A stretch of 64,000 nucleotides of DNA, from NCBI GenBank assembly GCA_036971715.1, contig JAVHJL010000006.1, positions 744,001-808,000 on the forward strand. The letters are read 5' to 3'. Positions 48,395 to 58,919 of the stretch are shown piece after piece. Numbering within the stretch: the stretch's first letter is position 1; each line of letters begins with the position of its first letter. Under the pieces are notes generated by a model. That model made no database searches. It was given only the letters and a program-made list of their open reading frames with translations, and was not told the DNA's origin. Source of the stretch: Arthrobotrys musiformis (taxonomy: Eukaryota > Ascomycota > Orbiliomycetes > Orbiliales > Orbiliaceae). The position numbers and the translations under genes are program-made.

Positions 48395-50584
48395 ATGAAG
48401 TTCTTCGGATTTTCCTTCCCAGTCAAGCAGCTCCCATCCTCTAGGGTTTACACCAGGTACCTCATCGGTAGCATAATCCTCATGCCGGCGTTAGTAGCTT
48501 CCGCGGCCGTCGTCGCCGCAGCGTTCGCGACTCTTTTGAAGCCCGTCGGCGCATTACCCACCGAAATACCCGCGACGAACGATGCGACTTCCTTGACATT
48601 GTTATTTCAGAATAACCTGAACGTTACGGATGACGCTAATCACGTGGGTGCCATACTCCTCGACGAACTTCCTTATGCGAAGGCCGGGGCGGCGTGCGCT
48701 GCTATCGGTGAGTCGTTGATAACGTGGGAGACTCTTGCGTCACATCGGTATGATTTTGAACGACAGCTGGCGTATCAATCGTTCATTGGGAATGCGAAGC
48801 CCGTGCAGAGGTATTACATCTCCAATGGAGTTATTTCTGCAACTCAGGAGGCGGGATCGCTACAGATTGCTGCGCAGCCTAGTCGGGATATCGCGCTACC
48901 GGTTTTGTGCACGCAGTCTTCGAATAGTAATAGCGTTTACGCCGCCGCGACGAGTTGGAATAAAATCACCGTCAAGTCCGGGGGGAATACCTTCATCGGT
49001 CACCGGAATCAGAAGAGTTTTAGGTTTTTGGGGATTCCGTATGTTGAGTTCCCCGGAAGGTTTGAGTACTCGAAGTACCCGTCCGCACCGGGTGGTATTG
49101 TCGATGCTACGCAGTATCGTAAGCAGTGTTCTCAACCGTGGCAAGCGGAGGGAACGACAGCCGAAGACTGTTTGTTCATCAACATCCAAACGCCCTACAT
49201 CCCCAAAGCGGGATCGAACCAGCGGCTCCGTCCGGTCCACTTCTGGATCCATGGCGGCGGGTACACAGGCGGCACGGGGAACGACCCAGGCAGCGACGGC
49301 GGCAACCTCGCATCCCGCGAAGATATCGTAACCGTCAACATAAACTACCGCCTCTCAACCCTCGGATTCCTCGCCATCCCCGGAACCGACATCAAAGGCA
49401 ACTTCGCGGTGAGCGATATGATCGCAGCTCTAAAGTGGACGGTGGACAACATCGCAGCCTTCGGCGGTGATCCGGGCAGAATCGTCATAAACGGAGAATC
49501 GGCGGGTGGTTGTTCGACAAGAGTACTCCTCGGATCCCGTCCTGCGATCGAGTACTTCCAAGGCGCGATCTCAATGTCCAATCTAGGATTCGGGTACGCT
49601 TTGGGTATCGGATACAGCTACGCGGGAACTTACAGCGACTACCCAACCATCCAAGGTTCCTACGATATGGCCGGACAACAGATCTTTACAGCCCTGGGAT
49701 GCACCCAAACCGCCTTATCCGACCAAATCGCCTGTCTAAAAACCAAAGACCCCCTCGCAATCGTAACCGCAAGCACGGTAGCCCGATACATCGTCCAAGA
49801 CGGCTACTACGTCGACACCCCAATCCTAGACGTAGCAGGCAAACACGGCGGTGCCGTCGCAAACGTCGACGTGATAATGGGAATCACCCGCGACGACGGC
49901 GCATCGTTCAATACTTACCCCAAAACCCCCGTCAATAGCATCTCCGAAGGTCTCCAGGTAGGCCTTGGAATCACCGCCGCAAACGCGCAGAAGGTTATCG
50001 ACTCCGGTCTCTTCCCGTCACCCAATACAGGCGACTTCACGAAAGACAGTTATAACATCAGCACTCGGATCGCTACAGATCTCCAATTCCGCTGCGTCGA
50101 TCAGGCCACCAGTTTCGCCGGCGATGCAACAAATGCATTTAAATCCGTCCACTACTATCAAATGGATAGAACCTACAGCGGTTACGATCCAAACAACCTC
50201 GGTGGACCGGAAGTAACACCAGGATACCCCAAGGGTAATCCCAATCTACCGTACTACCGAATCCACGGCTCGGATATGCCGAATGTATTTGCAAACATCG
50301 AGGGTTACAGGGATGAGAACGACTTGAAGACTATTCAGGTTTCGTCCGGGATGTTCGCGGAGTTTATTAAGAAGGGGACGCCGAATATTCCTAAGAGGTA
50401 TTTGGTGGCGAGGGGGTATGATGATACGATCGCTGGGTTGGAGGCGAGTGGGAGGTGGAGCGAGGTTAGGGGGAAGAGTGGGCCGATCTTGTTGATTGAT
50501 TACCCGCCCAAGGCCAGTTCCTTCGTGGATGTGGAGCAGTGCGCCTGGTTGGGGTATCCGATTGATTATTATCTCAAGAATTAA
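48395..50584 (+). CDS. type-B carboxylesterase / lipase family protein
   Basis: A single exon of 729 aa. A hydrophobic segment at about 23-50 (YLIGSIILMPALVASAAVVA) is an uncleaved anchor or late signal peptide. Residues about 185-725 form a COesterase alpha/beta-hydrolase domain: FRFLGIPYVEFPGRF, EDCLFINIQTP, oxyanion-hole HGGG at 286-289, nucleophile Ser369 in GESAGG, and His624 in HGSDMPNVF. The acidic member is probably Asp501 in ITRDDGASF, where many relatives have Glu. The family hydrolyses carboxylic esters, including lipids. The substrate cannot be told from sequence. About 180 residues precede the domain, longer than usual, and are of unknown role. High-GC, well-coded gene between unknown paralogues. 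Confidence 0.9.
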   Translation: MKFFGFSFPVKQLPSSRVYTRYLIGSIILMPALVASAAVVAAAFATLLKPVGALPTEIPATNDATSLTLLFQNNLNVTDDANHVGAILLDELPYAKAGAACAAIGESLITWETLASHRYDFERQLAYQSFIGNAKPVQRYYISNGVISATQEAGSLQIAAQPSRDIALPVLCTQSSNSNSVYAAATSWNKITVKSGGNTFIGHRNQKSFRFLGIPYVEFPGRFEYSKYPSAPGGIVDATQYRKQCSQPWQAEGTTAEDCLFINIQTPYIPKAGSNQRLRPVHFWIHGGGYTGGTGNDPGSDGGNLASREDIVTVNINYRLSTLGFLAIPGTDIKGNFAVSDMIAALKWTVDNIAAFGGDPGRIVINGESAGGCSTRVLLGSRPAIEYFQGAISMSNLGFGYALGIGYSYAGTYSDYPTIQGSYDMAGQQIFTALGCTQTALSDQIACLKTKDPLAIVTASTVARYIVQDGYYVDTPILDVAGKHGGAVANVDVIMGITRDDGASFNTYPKTPVNSISEGLQVGLGITAANAQKVIDSGLFPSPNTGDFTKDSYNISTRIATDLQFRCVDQATSFAGDATNAFKSVHYYQMDRTYSGYDPNNLGGPEVTPGYPKGNPNLPYYRIHGSDMPNVFANIEGYRDENDLKTIQVSSGMFAEFIKKGTPNIPKRYLVARGYDDTIAGLEASGRWSEVRGKSGPILLIDYPPKASSFVDVEQCAWLGYPIDYYLKN

Positions 50585-50852
50585 TGTATGTTATATGTAA
50601 TTGTATAGTGTGTATAATACGGAATCGATACCATTTGACATTGGCAGAAGAAATACTATCAGAAGTTCAAAGTTTAGAGTACCAAAAATAGTTCCGATCA
50701 TTGCAAATGGCAAATTCAGAAGGTTTCATTGAGTAAAAATACTGAAGAAAGTAACGAAGACTACGAATGCGGCCTCACAATAAGGGGGCCCTAAAACCAC
50801 CGAGTATCACTCTTGGTGCCATATCAAGATCAAATCCTCCAGTATACGCCTA

Positions 50853-51740
50853 TTACTTAGCAGGAAAGCCGCACCAGTAGCCAATGAGAAGCCCAATAAG
50901 AATCCCCATCAAGATCCAACCCTGCGACTCCGTCAATCCAAGGCGGGACCTTTCACGACGTTGGTATTTAGCACGATTTCTAGTTTTGCTAGCCTCCTTG
51001 CCGGCACGATCGTTCTCCGATGCCTTCTTAGAGACAACCTTGTCGTTTTCTAATTTTCTGACGGGAGACTTCCCACGGATAGCCGATAGGTCGAAGAAAG
51101 CTCGGGATTTACCACCGGGAGAAGTGACGGTTGTTCGCCCGGACGGGGTGACGCGTCGTGGTTGGGGTCTGCCGACGTACTTGTGAGTGCCGTCCTTATT
51201 GAGGATGACATAGTCTTCGAGGGATGCAGAGTTCCCACATTTCCCATCGGCACAGTCGGTAGATTTCGATGGTTTCTGGGGCATGGAGTCCGAGCAGTTC
51301 TGGGCGAGGCAGAAGAGGTAGTATCCGAATTCATTGGTGAATTTCTGTTCCAGGTACTCCAGAACCGCCGGATCCAGGGAGTTCCTCAGGACGTGTGAGA
51401 TCTGTTGGCACCATTTTATTTCCAAACGGGCGAGGTGCTCCGGTTTGAGGTTGAAGGTTGCGGGACAGGGTGCGCCTTCCAAAGCCGTTTCGAGGGCTTC
51501 GACGATATGGTAGAAGCAGATCTTCCCGATGCCGTAGTCGTTCTGGAGCCACTGCTGGATTTGGTAGCTGGTTATGTAGTATCTTGGGACATTCTCGGGA
51601 CGCTCGCTGACCAGTCTGAGCTTCTGTGGAGGAGGGGTGCCGTGGATGTTGGGTGGTTTGTTCGTCTGGGGGATACGCTGGGAGCTGCTGTTGTCGCATG
51701 TAAGGTTACGTTTGTCAGCGGGTGGTTTTTGAGTAACCAT
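50853..51740 (-). CDS. tail-anchored paralogue family member (295 aa)
   Basis: A single exon. An N-terminal Pro/Ser/Asn-rich region (1-50) leads to the helical core at about 60-147. The core has ICFYHIVEALETALEG, LRNSLDPAVLEYLEQKF and FGYYLFCLAQN, matching the L-x-P-x-x-L-x-x-L and GY-x-hydrophobic pattern of the family. A low-complexity Lys/Arg/Ser region follows (RKLENDKVVSKKASENDRAG). A single C-terminal helix at about 275-291 (GWILMGILIGLLIGYWCG) precedes a four-residue tail FPAK. This is tail-anchored topology with the bulk facing the cytosol. No enzyme motif seen. Confidence 0.7.
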   Translation of the reverse strand: MVTQKPPADKRNLTCDNSSSQRIPQTNKPPNIHGTPPPQKLRLVSERPENVPRYYITSYQIQQWLQNDYGIGKICFYHIVEALETALEGAPCPATFNLKPEHLARLEIKWCQQISHVLRNSLDPAVLEYLEQKFTNEFGYYLFCLAQNCSDSMPQKPSKSTDCADGKCGNSASLEDYVILNKDGTHKYVGRPQPRRVTPSGRTTVTSPGGKSRAFFDLSAIRGKSPVRKLENDKVVSKKASENDRAGKEASKTRNRAKYQRRERSRLGLTESQGWILMGILIGLLIGYWCGFPAK

Positions 51741-52226
51741 TTTGAGTTTCCAGGACCGTAAGTAGCTGGATGCACTAGAGGGTTTAGCGATTGATGAGGC
51801 GGTGGGAATTTAGATGAGCGAAGCCGACGACGACGTGGTGATTCGGTTGGTGGTGTAGTTTTGAAGTGATGATGGCGATGTTGTTATAATTGGGGCCTGG
51901 TTCTGTGACTTGTTTGAAAGGCTTCTCTCACCACAGTGAGCCGTCACAGGGTGCCCACAAGCTCTGCCCACCTATCATTATTTTATTCCATACCTAATAT
52001 ATCGATCGAGGCAACCTCCAGTATTAGCCCCGAATCTAGGACAATATATAGGTATTCATATGAATATCTGTATGGCTGGAAGCTCTTGAAGCATATACCC
52101 AAATTCTACGCGTATCATCGTGTGAATGTTGAAGCTACCATGCCTATTTCTAGAAAGTCTTGATTGCACCGCCCTGCCTATTTACATGACGGCCCCCAGG
52201 CCCCTCTTCACATGACCAGAAACGAA
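51741..52226. other. intergenic
   Basis: Promoter side of the 50853 gene and 3' flank of the 52227 gene. Nothing further seen. Confidence 0.5.
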
Positions 52227-52517
52227 TTAAGAAGTAGTAGCCGGGGCAGAACCGGTGACAACCCTGGTCAGTAAACCGATCAGGATAAAAGCCATGAATG
52301 CAATCATGGCATTAACGACAGCACTGGGTACAACTCGAACCCTGCGGCGGGTGATACGGACTCGGGCCCGTCGTCTGGCTCGTCGAGGTGGGCCCTCGAC
52401 GTCGGGGTGAATGTTGACGAGTGGGCGGTACTCGTCAATGGGCGCCGCGTATTGGCACCCAATGCATTCACAACAGTCGCACTCGCCGTCGTCGTCGTTT
52501 CTATCTCTTGCATTCAT
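52227..52517 (-). CDS. small Cys-cluster/Arg-rich tail-anchored protein
   Basis: A single exon of 96 aa. Residues 11-21 are GECDCCECIGC, five cysteines in nine positions (13, 15, 16, 18, 21), preceded by an acidic DDDGE. The middle (44-62) is strongly basic (RRARRRARVRITRRRVRV). A hydrophobic helix at about 66-84 (AVVNAMIAFMAFILIGLL) and a short Thr/Ser tail end it. The Cys cluster could bind metal or be acylated. It lacks the helical core of its neighbours but shares their tail-anchored layout. Short, so coding status is less sure. Confidence 0.5.
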   Translation of the reverse strand: MNARDRNDDDGECDCCECIGCQYAAPIDEYRPLVNIHPDVEGPPRRARRRARVRITRRRVRVVPSAVVNAMIAFMAFILIGLLTRVVTGSAPATTS

Positions 52518-52971
52518 CGTGTCTGATACCCACAGTTAGCCGGAGGGCCGTCTGCACAGGATGTTATTCCGACGCACCTGAATCGGAATTGGGGGTGGTA
52601 TTGATGGAACTGGACGTCGTGGAAGCGGAGGGGAGCTGCGTGATGCTTTGGCAGGTGGTTGGTTGCTAGATGGACGGTTGTCAGGTTGGAGGAGTGTGGT
52701 TACGCGATGAGGGTCGACGGGGCAGTTGCTGTCGGTCTCGTTTTATAGCTGCGTCTGCTCGGCCTGTCTCCATATTCTACTCTACTGCACGTAGGACTAC
52801 ACATAACTCCGCTTACACCTCCCATCTACTGGCAATTAATTGGCAGCTCAAGACTACAGCTATGTGGAAGTGTGTCATATACAACAGTTACTAATGCTGA
52901 AGCCATGCTGGTACCAATTCCCGGAAATACATTACAACCTAGAAACAATTTAAACAATACTCATAAAGACC
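52518..52971. other. intergenic
   Basis: Promoter of the 52227 gene and 3' flank of the oxidoreductase gene. TTTTATAGC near 52740 could be a TATA element on the plus strand. No gene seen. Confidence 0.45.
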
Positions 52972-54463
52972 CTACTCCAAGCTGCCCCAAAGATTATTCA
53001 GACTCTCCGCCAAAGTAGGATGTGCAAAAGTCGCATCCCTCAGCTGCGGCCACTTAACCTTCCCCATCATCGCAATCTGTACCATACTCATGATCTCACC
53101 CCCCTCAATACCCAAACACGTAAACCCCAATATCTCATCCGTATCACCGTCGACGATGGCTTTCATGAGGCCTCTGGTTTCGTCTGTTTCTAGAGCTCTT
53201 GCGACCCATGTCATTGGCATTTTTGCGACTTTTATGTTTCTGGCCGGTTGCAGTTTTCTGGCTTCGTGTTCGTGGAGGCCGATGTGGCCGAGTTGGGGGT
53301 CGGTGTAGACTGTGTACGGTACCATCCTGTTCGTCGTGGATAGTTGTGTGACTTTGGAGTCTATGAGGTTGTTTTTGAGGATGCGGAACTATATCTACTT
53401 TAGCACCGTCCCAGGAGGTTAAAGCGGAGATACTCACATCGTCGTAAGAGATATGGGTGAATGCGGGACCACCCTTTACGTCTCCAAGAACATAAACCCC
53501 TTCCGCGGTCGTTTGTAAGTATTCATTACACTCTACGAACCCCCTTTTATCGATCTTGACACCGGCTTTGGAGGCATCGAGGGTATCGGTGTTGGGTACC
53601 CTCCCGGCTGACCAGAGTATATGTGATCCGAGCACACTCTTCTCCTCGCCGCCCCCTGTAGGTTTATAGACCAGTTTAATCTTCATACCGCCCTCATCAA
53701 TATTCTCCAACCTAACCGTATCCATGCCGAGTTCAAGCACAATCCCGTCTTGTTCCAAAATCTTCCCCAGCTCTTCCGCAACATCTTCATCCTCCCTCCC
53801 CAACACCTGCTTCCCACGACCGACAACCGTAACCTCAGCGCCTAACCTTCTGAACAACTGTCCGAATTCCAGTCCGACGTATCCAGCCCCGACGACGATT
53901 AACCGCTCCGGAACCTCATCCAGCTCCATGATAGACGTAGAATCCAGCACTCTAGCTTTATCAACCGTCTCCACACCAGGAAGATCAGGCTCCGCCGGCC
54001 GACAGCCGGTGTTTATGAACACCGTCCCACCCGTAACCTCCTCCTCCACTCCATCTCTATCTCTAACCACCAACGTCTTGGGTCCTATAAACCTCCCGAC
54101 GCCGTATTTAACCACCACCCCCGCCCTCTCCAGCCGTTTCTCATTCCCCGACCTAAACGACGTAACAATATCCCTCTTCCTACGCCGGACGGTGTTCATA
54201 TCCACCCCGTTTTTAACAGTGGAGATACCGTATTCTGAGGAGCGGGAGGAGAGGTATGCGATTCTTCCGCTCGAGATCATGGTTTTTGTGGGGGTGCAGC
54301 CGGCGTTGACGCACGTGCCGCCGATTTGGGATTTTTCGATGATGAGGGTTGTGGAGGGGCCGTGGAGGGAGGTTAGGGATGTTGCCAGCGGGGGGGCGGC
54401 TTGGCCGGAGCCGAGGATTATGAAGGGGTAGTGTTTTGGCATTTTTGGGAGGTGTTTTAGCAT
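52972..54463 (-). CDS. pyridine nucleotide-disulfide oxidoreductase (mercuric-reductase-like)
   Basis: Two exons in transcription order, 54463-53438 and 53388-52972, encode 480 aa across a 49-nt intron (GTGAGT to TATAG, phase 0). The N-terminal FAD motif is FIILGSGQAAPPLA (14-27). The redox-active disulfide is C51/C56 in GGTCVNAGCTPTK. The NAD(P)H-binding motif is VVGAGYVGLEFGQLF near 190. The second FAD motif is VYVLGDVKGGPAFTHI. The C-terminal active-site base is His465 in FAHPTLAESLNN. This is the class-I flavoprotein fold of lipoamide dehydrogenase and MerA. It has no N-terminal metal-binding domain and lacks the MerA C-terminal cysteine pair, so mercury reduction is not implied. No targeting signal is clear. 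Confidence 0.9.
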
Positions 54464-55440
54464 TAATTGTGGTTTGGGCGGTGGGGGATGGATCTTTGGA
54501 GTATTGATTGGGATTGATGGGGCGATTGGTTGAATTGGAGTTTGGTATTCGGCGGATACGTAGGGGGTAGGGGTTGACGTTTTTATAAACGGTTTATACT
54601 GAGTTTCCTCCCCGGAATATCCCGCCGCTGCGGGGTCGACGGGTCATAGCCTCTGCATGTTCTGTTGGATCAAGATCACTAATCTGCAAACTAATCTATA
54701 AGCCGCCAGCGTCAGCACCATCCGCATGCGCAACATATCATGGGCTATAGCTCGAACCCGAACCTCCGCCATGTATACGCGCACCCCCCTCGAGGCCACG
54801 CCCATGCTAAACTCCCACAAGCTTCACATGTGGAGGAGCGCCAAGAACTTGTGTAACAGTGACGTCATACATAAATCTACAACACTATCAACGCATCTAT
54901 TGCGTTGTGTTTGACATTGCGTTGGTAGTTCCTAGTCTCGAGACCAGGCGAGTGGTTCCATGATTACGACTATGAGGTATCGGGACAGGAGGCTAATTGG
55001 TAGGATTTTCTTTTATCTAAGAATACAATAGGCAAGACCAACGTGGAATACCCCACTTTTTCCTTCCAAAAGCAAGCCCGAAACAGACCGTATCAATTAA
55101 CAAAGCTAATTAGGTTAACAAATAGTAGCAAAAACATATACTTGTAAATACATGCATACGGCTGCGCTGATCTGAAAAGGAGCACGGCCAAAATACATTC
55201 AACCGCAATAGATTTCCAAAAGTGGGAAGAAAGCGAGGGTACATCGAAGTATACCATTCGAGGTACAGGATTGCTTTACCAAGAAATCGCCTTGGAGAGC
55301 AGTAACAGAGTACCGAGAGCGGGATAGTTTGTCCACCGAGGGTCGAGAGGATAATCGCCGAGCGATGGACACCGGTTAGAGCTCAGATCTATAGGTACAA
55401 AATTAGCTTTTGCTTGAGCAATTGTTGGGAGTCTGATGTC
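54464..55440. other. intergenic, no gene seen
   Basis: Promoter of the oxidoreductase gene followed by AT-rich sequence and the 3' flank of the 55441 gene. Confidence 0.5.
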
Positions 55441-56403
55441 TTACCGCCCACGTCCCCCTTTCCTTTGATCGGCGACGGTGAACACTACTATGAACAGGAT
55501 GAGCGATGCCCAAATCAACAGGCGTATCGGATAAGCCGCAGCTCCCTTCGAGGCCTGGTTTTGTCGGCCTGTGCCCCCCGCAACCGTAATGGATTCGATC
55601 TCATTTTCAGCTGATATGTTCTCGTTGTCGAGGCTGTCCTCTGGGGTTTCGGCGATTTCAGTACGTTGGGTTAAATTGTCACCCTCTTCTTCCAAGATGT
55701 CCTCATATAATATGAATTCATCCTCTTCCTCTTCGTCTGTTTCCGAGGCGGAGTCGTCTTGAGATACTATGATGCTGCCCAAACTGGTGAGATCGGCGTC
55801 CGGCCAACCGTCGTCGACTTCGTCGCTAGCTATACGGTACTCGAAGCGGTCTGCTTCTGGGACTTTTCCGTCAACGAAGCCCGCCTTTACCGTTGCAGGA
55901 GCTGCTCCTCTCCAGTCAGGACGTTTCTCCAGCCGACTGACGACCCGTAGCCGCATGTCCAAGGCTAGTTGGAACAAGAGCCAGCCTCGAACGTGATTAT
56001 TCTCATGACCGATGTCGTCGCAAAACCGTACGTTACCGAGGTATTCAATGGATTTGGGTTTTAGAAAACGGAGGAAGAGGCTGCAAACCCGGCAGACGGT
56101 ATTCTTCGCCGCTACCGTCGTGACCTTATTGATGGATACAAGATCGTGGTGGTTGCTAAAGAGGAACACCAAAAGGTGTTTTAGATCGGCTAGGGTTTCG
56201 GCATTGAGGTCTAAAGTACTCTCGGCGTCACATCTCGTTCGCCTCAAATTCCTGAGTTGGGGTGGGCTTTCGTGGTACAGCTCTAGGATGTTAAGGTCTC
56301 CGAGGTCGCCTGATCTGTGCGGCCGGTTCCAGTTTCGGCCTCGCATTGCTTGTCTGAACTCCCGACCACTGGCTCCCAATACCTGTACGGCTGCCGAAGA
56401 CAT
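55441..56403 (-). CDS. tail-anchored paralogue family member (320 aa)
   Basis: A single exon, and the most diverged member. The core at about 64-160 has LDLNAETLADLKHLLVFLFS, LFLRFLKPKSIEYLGN and VRGWLLFQLALDMRLRVV. This gives the same order of helix, L-x-P turn and hydrophobic helix as the other members. It carries a cysteine-containing insertion (CRVC, FCDD). A Ser/Asp/Glu-rich acidic segment (SASETDEEEEDEF) follows. The C-terminal helix at about 291-309 (IRLLIWASLILFIVVFTV) precedes a basic tail RKGGRGR. Tail-anchored topology is inferred. Function unknown. Confidence 0.65.
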   Translation of the reverse strand: MSSAAVQVLGASGREFRQAMRGRNWNRPHRSGDLGDLNILELYHESPPQLRNLRRTRCDAESTLDLNAETLADLKHLLVFLFSNHHDLVSINKVTTVAAKNTVCRVCSLFLRFLKPKSIEYLGNVRFCDDIGHENNHVRGWLLFQLALDMRLRVVSRLEKRPDWRGAAPATVKAGFVDGKVPEADRFEYRIASDEVDDGWPDADLTSLGSIIVSQDDSASETDEEEEDEFILYEDILEEEGDNLTQRTEIAETPEDSLDNENISAENEIESITVAGGTGRQNQASKGAAAYPIRLLIWASLILFIVVFTVADQRKGGRGR

Positions 56404-57374
56404 CGTTGTTGCTGGGATGTCGCTCTTGTATTGATGACTTGGACGGATGACCGATAAGAAGATACAATTCTCGTTCTCAAGACGTCTTTGCTTGAATTGA
56501 TTTGCACAACTGTCCTAGACTAAATATCGTTGCTAAGAGTGATATACGAAGGTAGTTAGCACGTATGCATCTATCCGTTGTTGTAGTCAGGGCACTTTTC
56601 ATGGAGTCTATGCAGCTATCCTTTCGTGCATTTGAGGGACAAAGAAACAGAATTCAAGTGTTACTACTCACCGATGACGAGAAAAGTGTCCCAATACACG
56701 ATTCGAGCGGTGAGAGAACCGATTTGATCAGCTTTGGGAGCGAGAACGAGAGTGTAGTCCAGAGACTGGAGCGACGCAGAGAGGCAATATCGATATCAAA
56801 CAGCGGCTTCGAGGACAGATTGATGGTGTTAAGATATCCTGGATTCCAGGAGAACGAGAGATGGATGGACAAGAAGCAGACGCAGAGGGGTGGATATCTG
56901 GCGAGGGGAGCTGTGAGAACCTAGATCTTTGGTTGAAATTAGGAGAGATGGAGGAAAGATGGAGCGGTAGCTGGTAAGGGAGCCCTCAAATAGGAGGGGT
57001 CCTGGGTGGTGTGTTAGTAGACTATGGTAGCAGCATGTGTCTTCTCGGCGGTGCACGCCCGAGAGCCACTCTTCAGGCAACTGGGCATAAGGCCATGTTG
57101 TTCCACGGCTGGCTGCGATATCGTGATACGATCTCAAACCATCGTGACACGCTGCAGATTAACTTCATTGTAGCACATCTTGAGAATATATATATCGGCT
57201 TTGAATTGCTGGGGGTCGAGGCCACCCGGTGGGGACTCTATAATGTAGCTGCAAATATCAGATCAAGGCGCCTGGAAATTTGCTAATCTTTTTACCGGCA
57301 AACACTACCACATCAATCAACCTAGTCTCGATCACCACCAAGACACATAAGCACACAATTCCATTGCCGCTACG
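56404..57374. other. divergent intergenic region
   Basis: Lies between divergent genes at 56403 (minus) and 57375 (plus). Frames within it (for example 56565-56924) have no features of their own. CTATAAT near 57237 and a CA-rich leader precede the plus-strand ATG. Confidence 0.45.
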
Positions 57375-58256
57375 ATGGTGTTCTACTATTACACGTCTCC
57401 TATGCCCAGCTCCACTCTCTCATCCGACCTAGGAGGTCCTTCCACTTCTTTTCCTGCAGGTTTTGGTCCAACCGCCGAGTCAAACGATGGAACCATCGAG
57501 TTCACCGTCATCCCGATCTCAGGGACCCGTCCGCCTCAGCTCGGTGCCAGCCTCAAGAACCCCACCAACATGAGCATAATGGGCGCCTTGAGCCTATCCG
57601 ACGCCGAGTACGAGCAAATCCGCAGCTGTATTGACTGTGCTCTTCAAAACGAAGCCCTGTTGCGAGATCTGGACGTCGATGCGAAGAAGTCAACCGAACA
57701 AGAGCGCAAAAGGTTCCACAACGCCGTCAGCCAGTATCTCACGGCCGGCCTTGCTACCAACCGCCCTCTGACCCACAAATTGACTGTGAAGTATGCGGCC
57801 ATCTCTCCTTGGTTGTTGTACAAGCTCGTCCTCCTCCGTCGTAAGAAGTTCAAAACGACCGTCAAGTCGATTGGGAGTAAGACCGGTTCTACCATTACAT
57901 CGAGTCTCGGCTCCAATTCGAAATACGCATCCCTAGTTGATTTGGGAAACCCAACTCCTCCGGAAGAGAGTTTCAGCCTAGACGCTAATACGGTCCCACT
58001 GACGCTTGCTGAACGTTTCGGTCTCACGGAGGCGGATCTAAACCGTATCTTCGCCGAAGAGTTTGACAGTTTTGGGCAAGGTAGCTATAACTTAGCTAAA
58101 ACGACCAAGAAGCGGGACCAAAAAACGGCTGGGCTCGATGCAACGAATGACACGCCCGCCAAATTTGGGAGTTTCTGGGTCCACGCGGTTGGCGTAGGTG
58201 TCGTCTTTCTCTCTCTTATCGTTGGGTATTGGTTCTACAAGCATAGGGACGCCTAG
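57375..58256 (+). CDS. tail-anchored paralogue family member (293 aa)
   Basis: A single exon. A Ser/Thr/Pro-rich N-terminus (1-68) precedes the core at about 71-158: ALSLSDAEYEQIRSCIDCAL, RFHNAVSQYLTAGL and SPWLLYKLVLLRRKKF. A second short segment, LAERFGLTEADLNRIFAEEF (near 212-231), may be an extra helix. The C-terminal helix at about 268-287 (VGVGVVFLSLIVGYWFY) ends in the tail KHRDA. It is the first of three plus-strand members in tandem (57375, 58920, 61537). No catalytic motif seen. Confidence 0.7.
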   Translation: MVFYYYTSPMPSSTLSSDLGGPSTSFPAGFGPTAESNDGTIEFTVIPISGTRPPQLGASLKNPTNMSIMGALSLSDAEYEQIRSCIDCALQNEALLRDLDVDAKKSTEQERKRFHNAVSQYLTAGLATNRPLTHKLTVKYAAISPWLLYKLVLLRRKKFKTTVKSIGSKTGSTITSSLGSNSKYASLVDLGNPTPPEESFSLDANTVPLTLAERFGLTEADLNRIFAEEFDSFGQGSYNLAKTTKKRDQKTAGLDATNDTPAKFGSFWVHAVGVGVVFLSLIVGYWFYKHRDA

Positions 58257-58919
58257 AAAATACGCAGAATACCTTTAAAAACATTCATATGGCTTGGATC
58301 GCTTATTCTTTCCTTTTAAACCCCAAATCTCAAGAGAATGAATTTCATGGAGAGGCTTGAAGTTGGAACCGGCGGACGCATTGTTCAGCTTTTTGTATAC
58401 TACTCGACTTATTAGGTATCCGTCAATAGAAATTGCGCAGCTGCAGTCTTGAAAAAGTGCCTGCGGCCTCTTCGGAGGGCAACCATAATCGAAATAATAT
58501 GAATATTCTCCAAACGCAATCGAATCTTGCCGGAACAGGAAATGGCAGCGTAAATCGATGTTGAACCACTCAATTGCTAGGAGACCTGGGGCATCACCCC
58601 AACATTATGGAAGATTTATACATAAGTATATATATGCATAGCAACAGGGCTATCGAGGCAGTCAGGTGACCCTAAAATGGCCCTATAAAAGCTGGCAAGC
58701 AGGCCGTGCACACCTTTTGCACCTTCTTTCTTACATCAACCTCCACTTCACTCTCCACCAGCCTCCACACTTCGTTCTTGCCCTCCCGAGATCTCACTCT
58801 CTCCCCACCTCTCATCAATACATATACACCCTTCCTTCACGCTCCATCTCTCTAACCTCACGTCATCCTCAAAGGCTATCTACGTCACGCTATCATCTGA
58901 TCAATCAAGCACTGCCAAT
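58257..58919. other. intergenic with promoter of the 58920 gene
   Basis: Holds the 3' flank of the 57375 gene, a TATA box at 58684-58690 and a long C/T-rich leader. The frame within 58666-59211 is a shadow of the leader and gene. Confidence 0.5.
58684..58690 (+). promoter_or_regulatory. TATA box of the 58920 gene
   Basis: TATAAAA, followed by a CT-rich leader of about 230 nt to the ATG at 58920. Confidence 0.5.

Noticed and set aside
56565..56924. 119-codon plus-strand frame
   Set aside because: No motif, signal peptide or sibling; it sits in a divergent promoter region.
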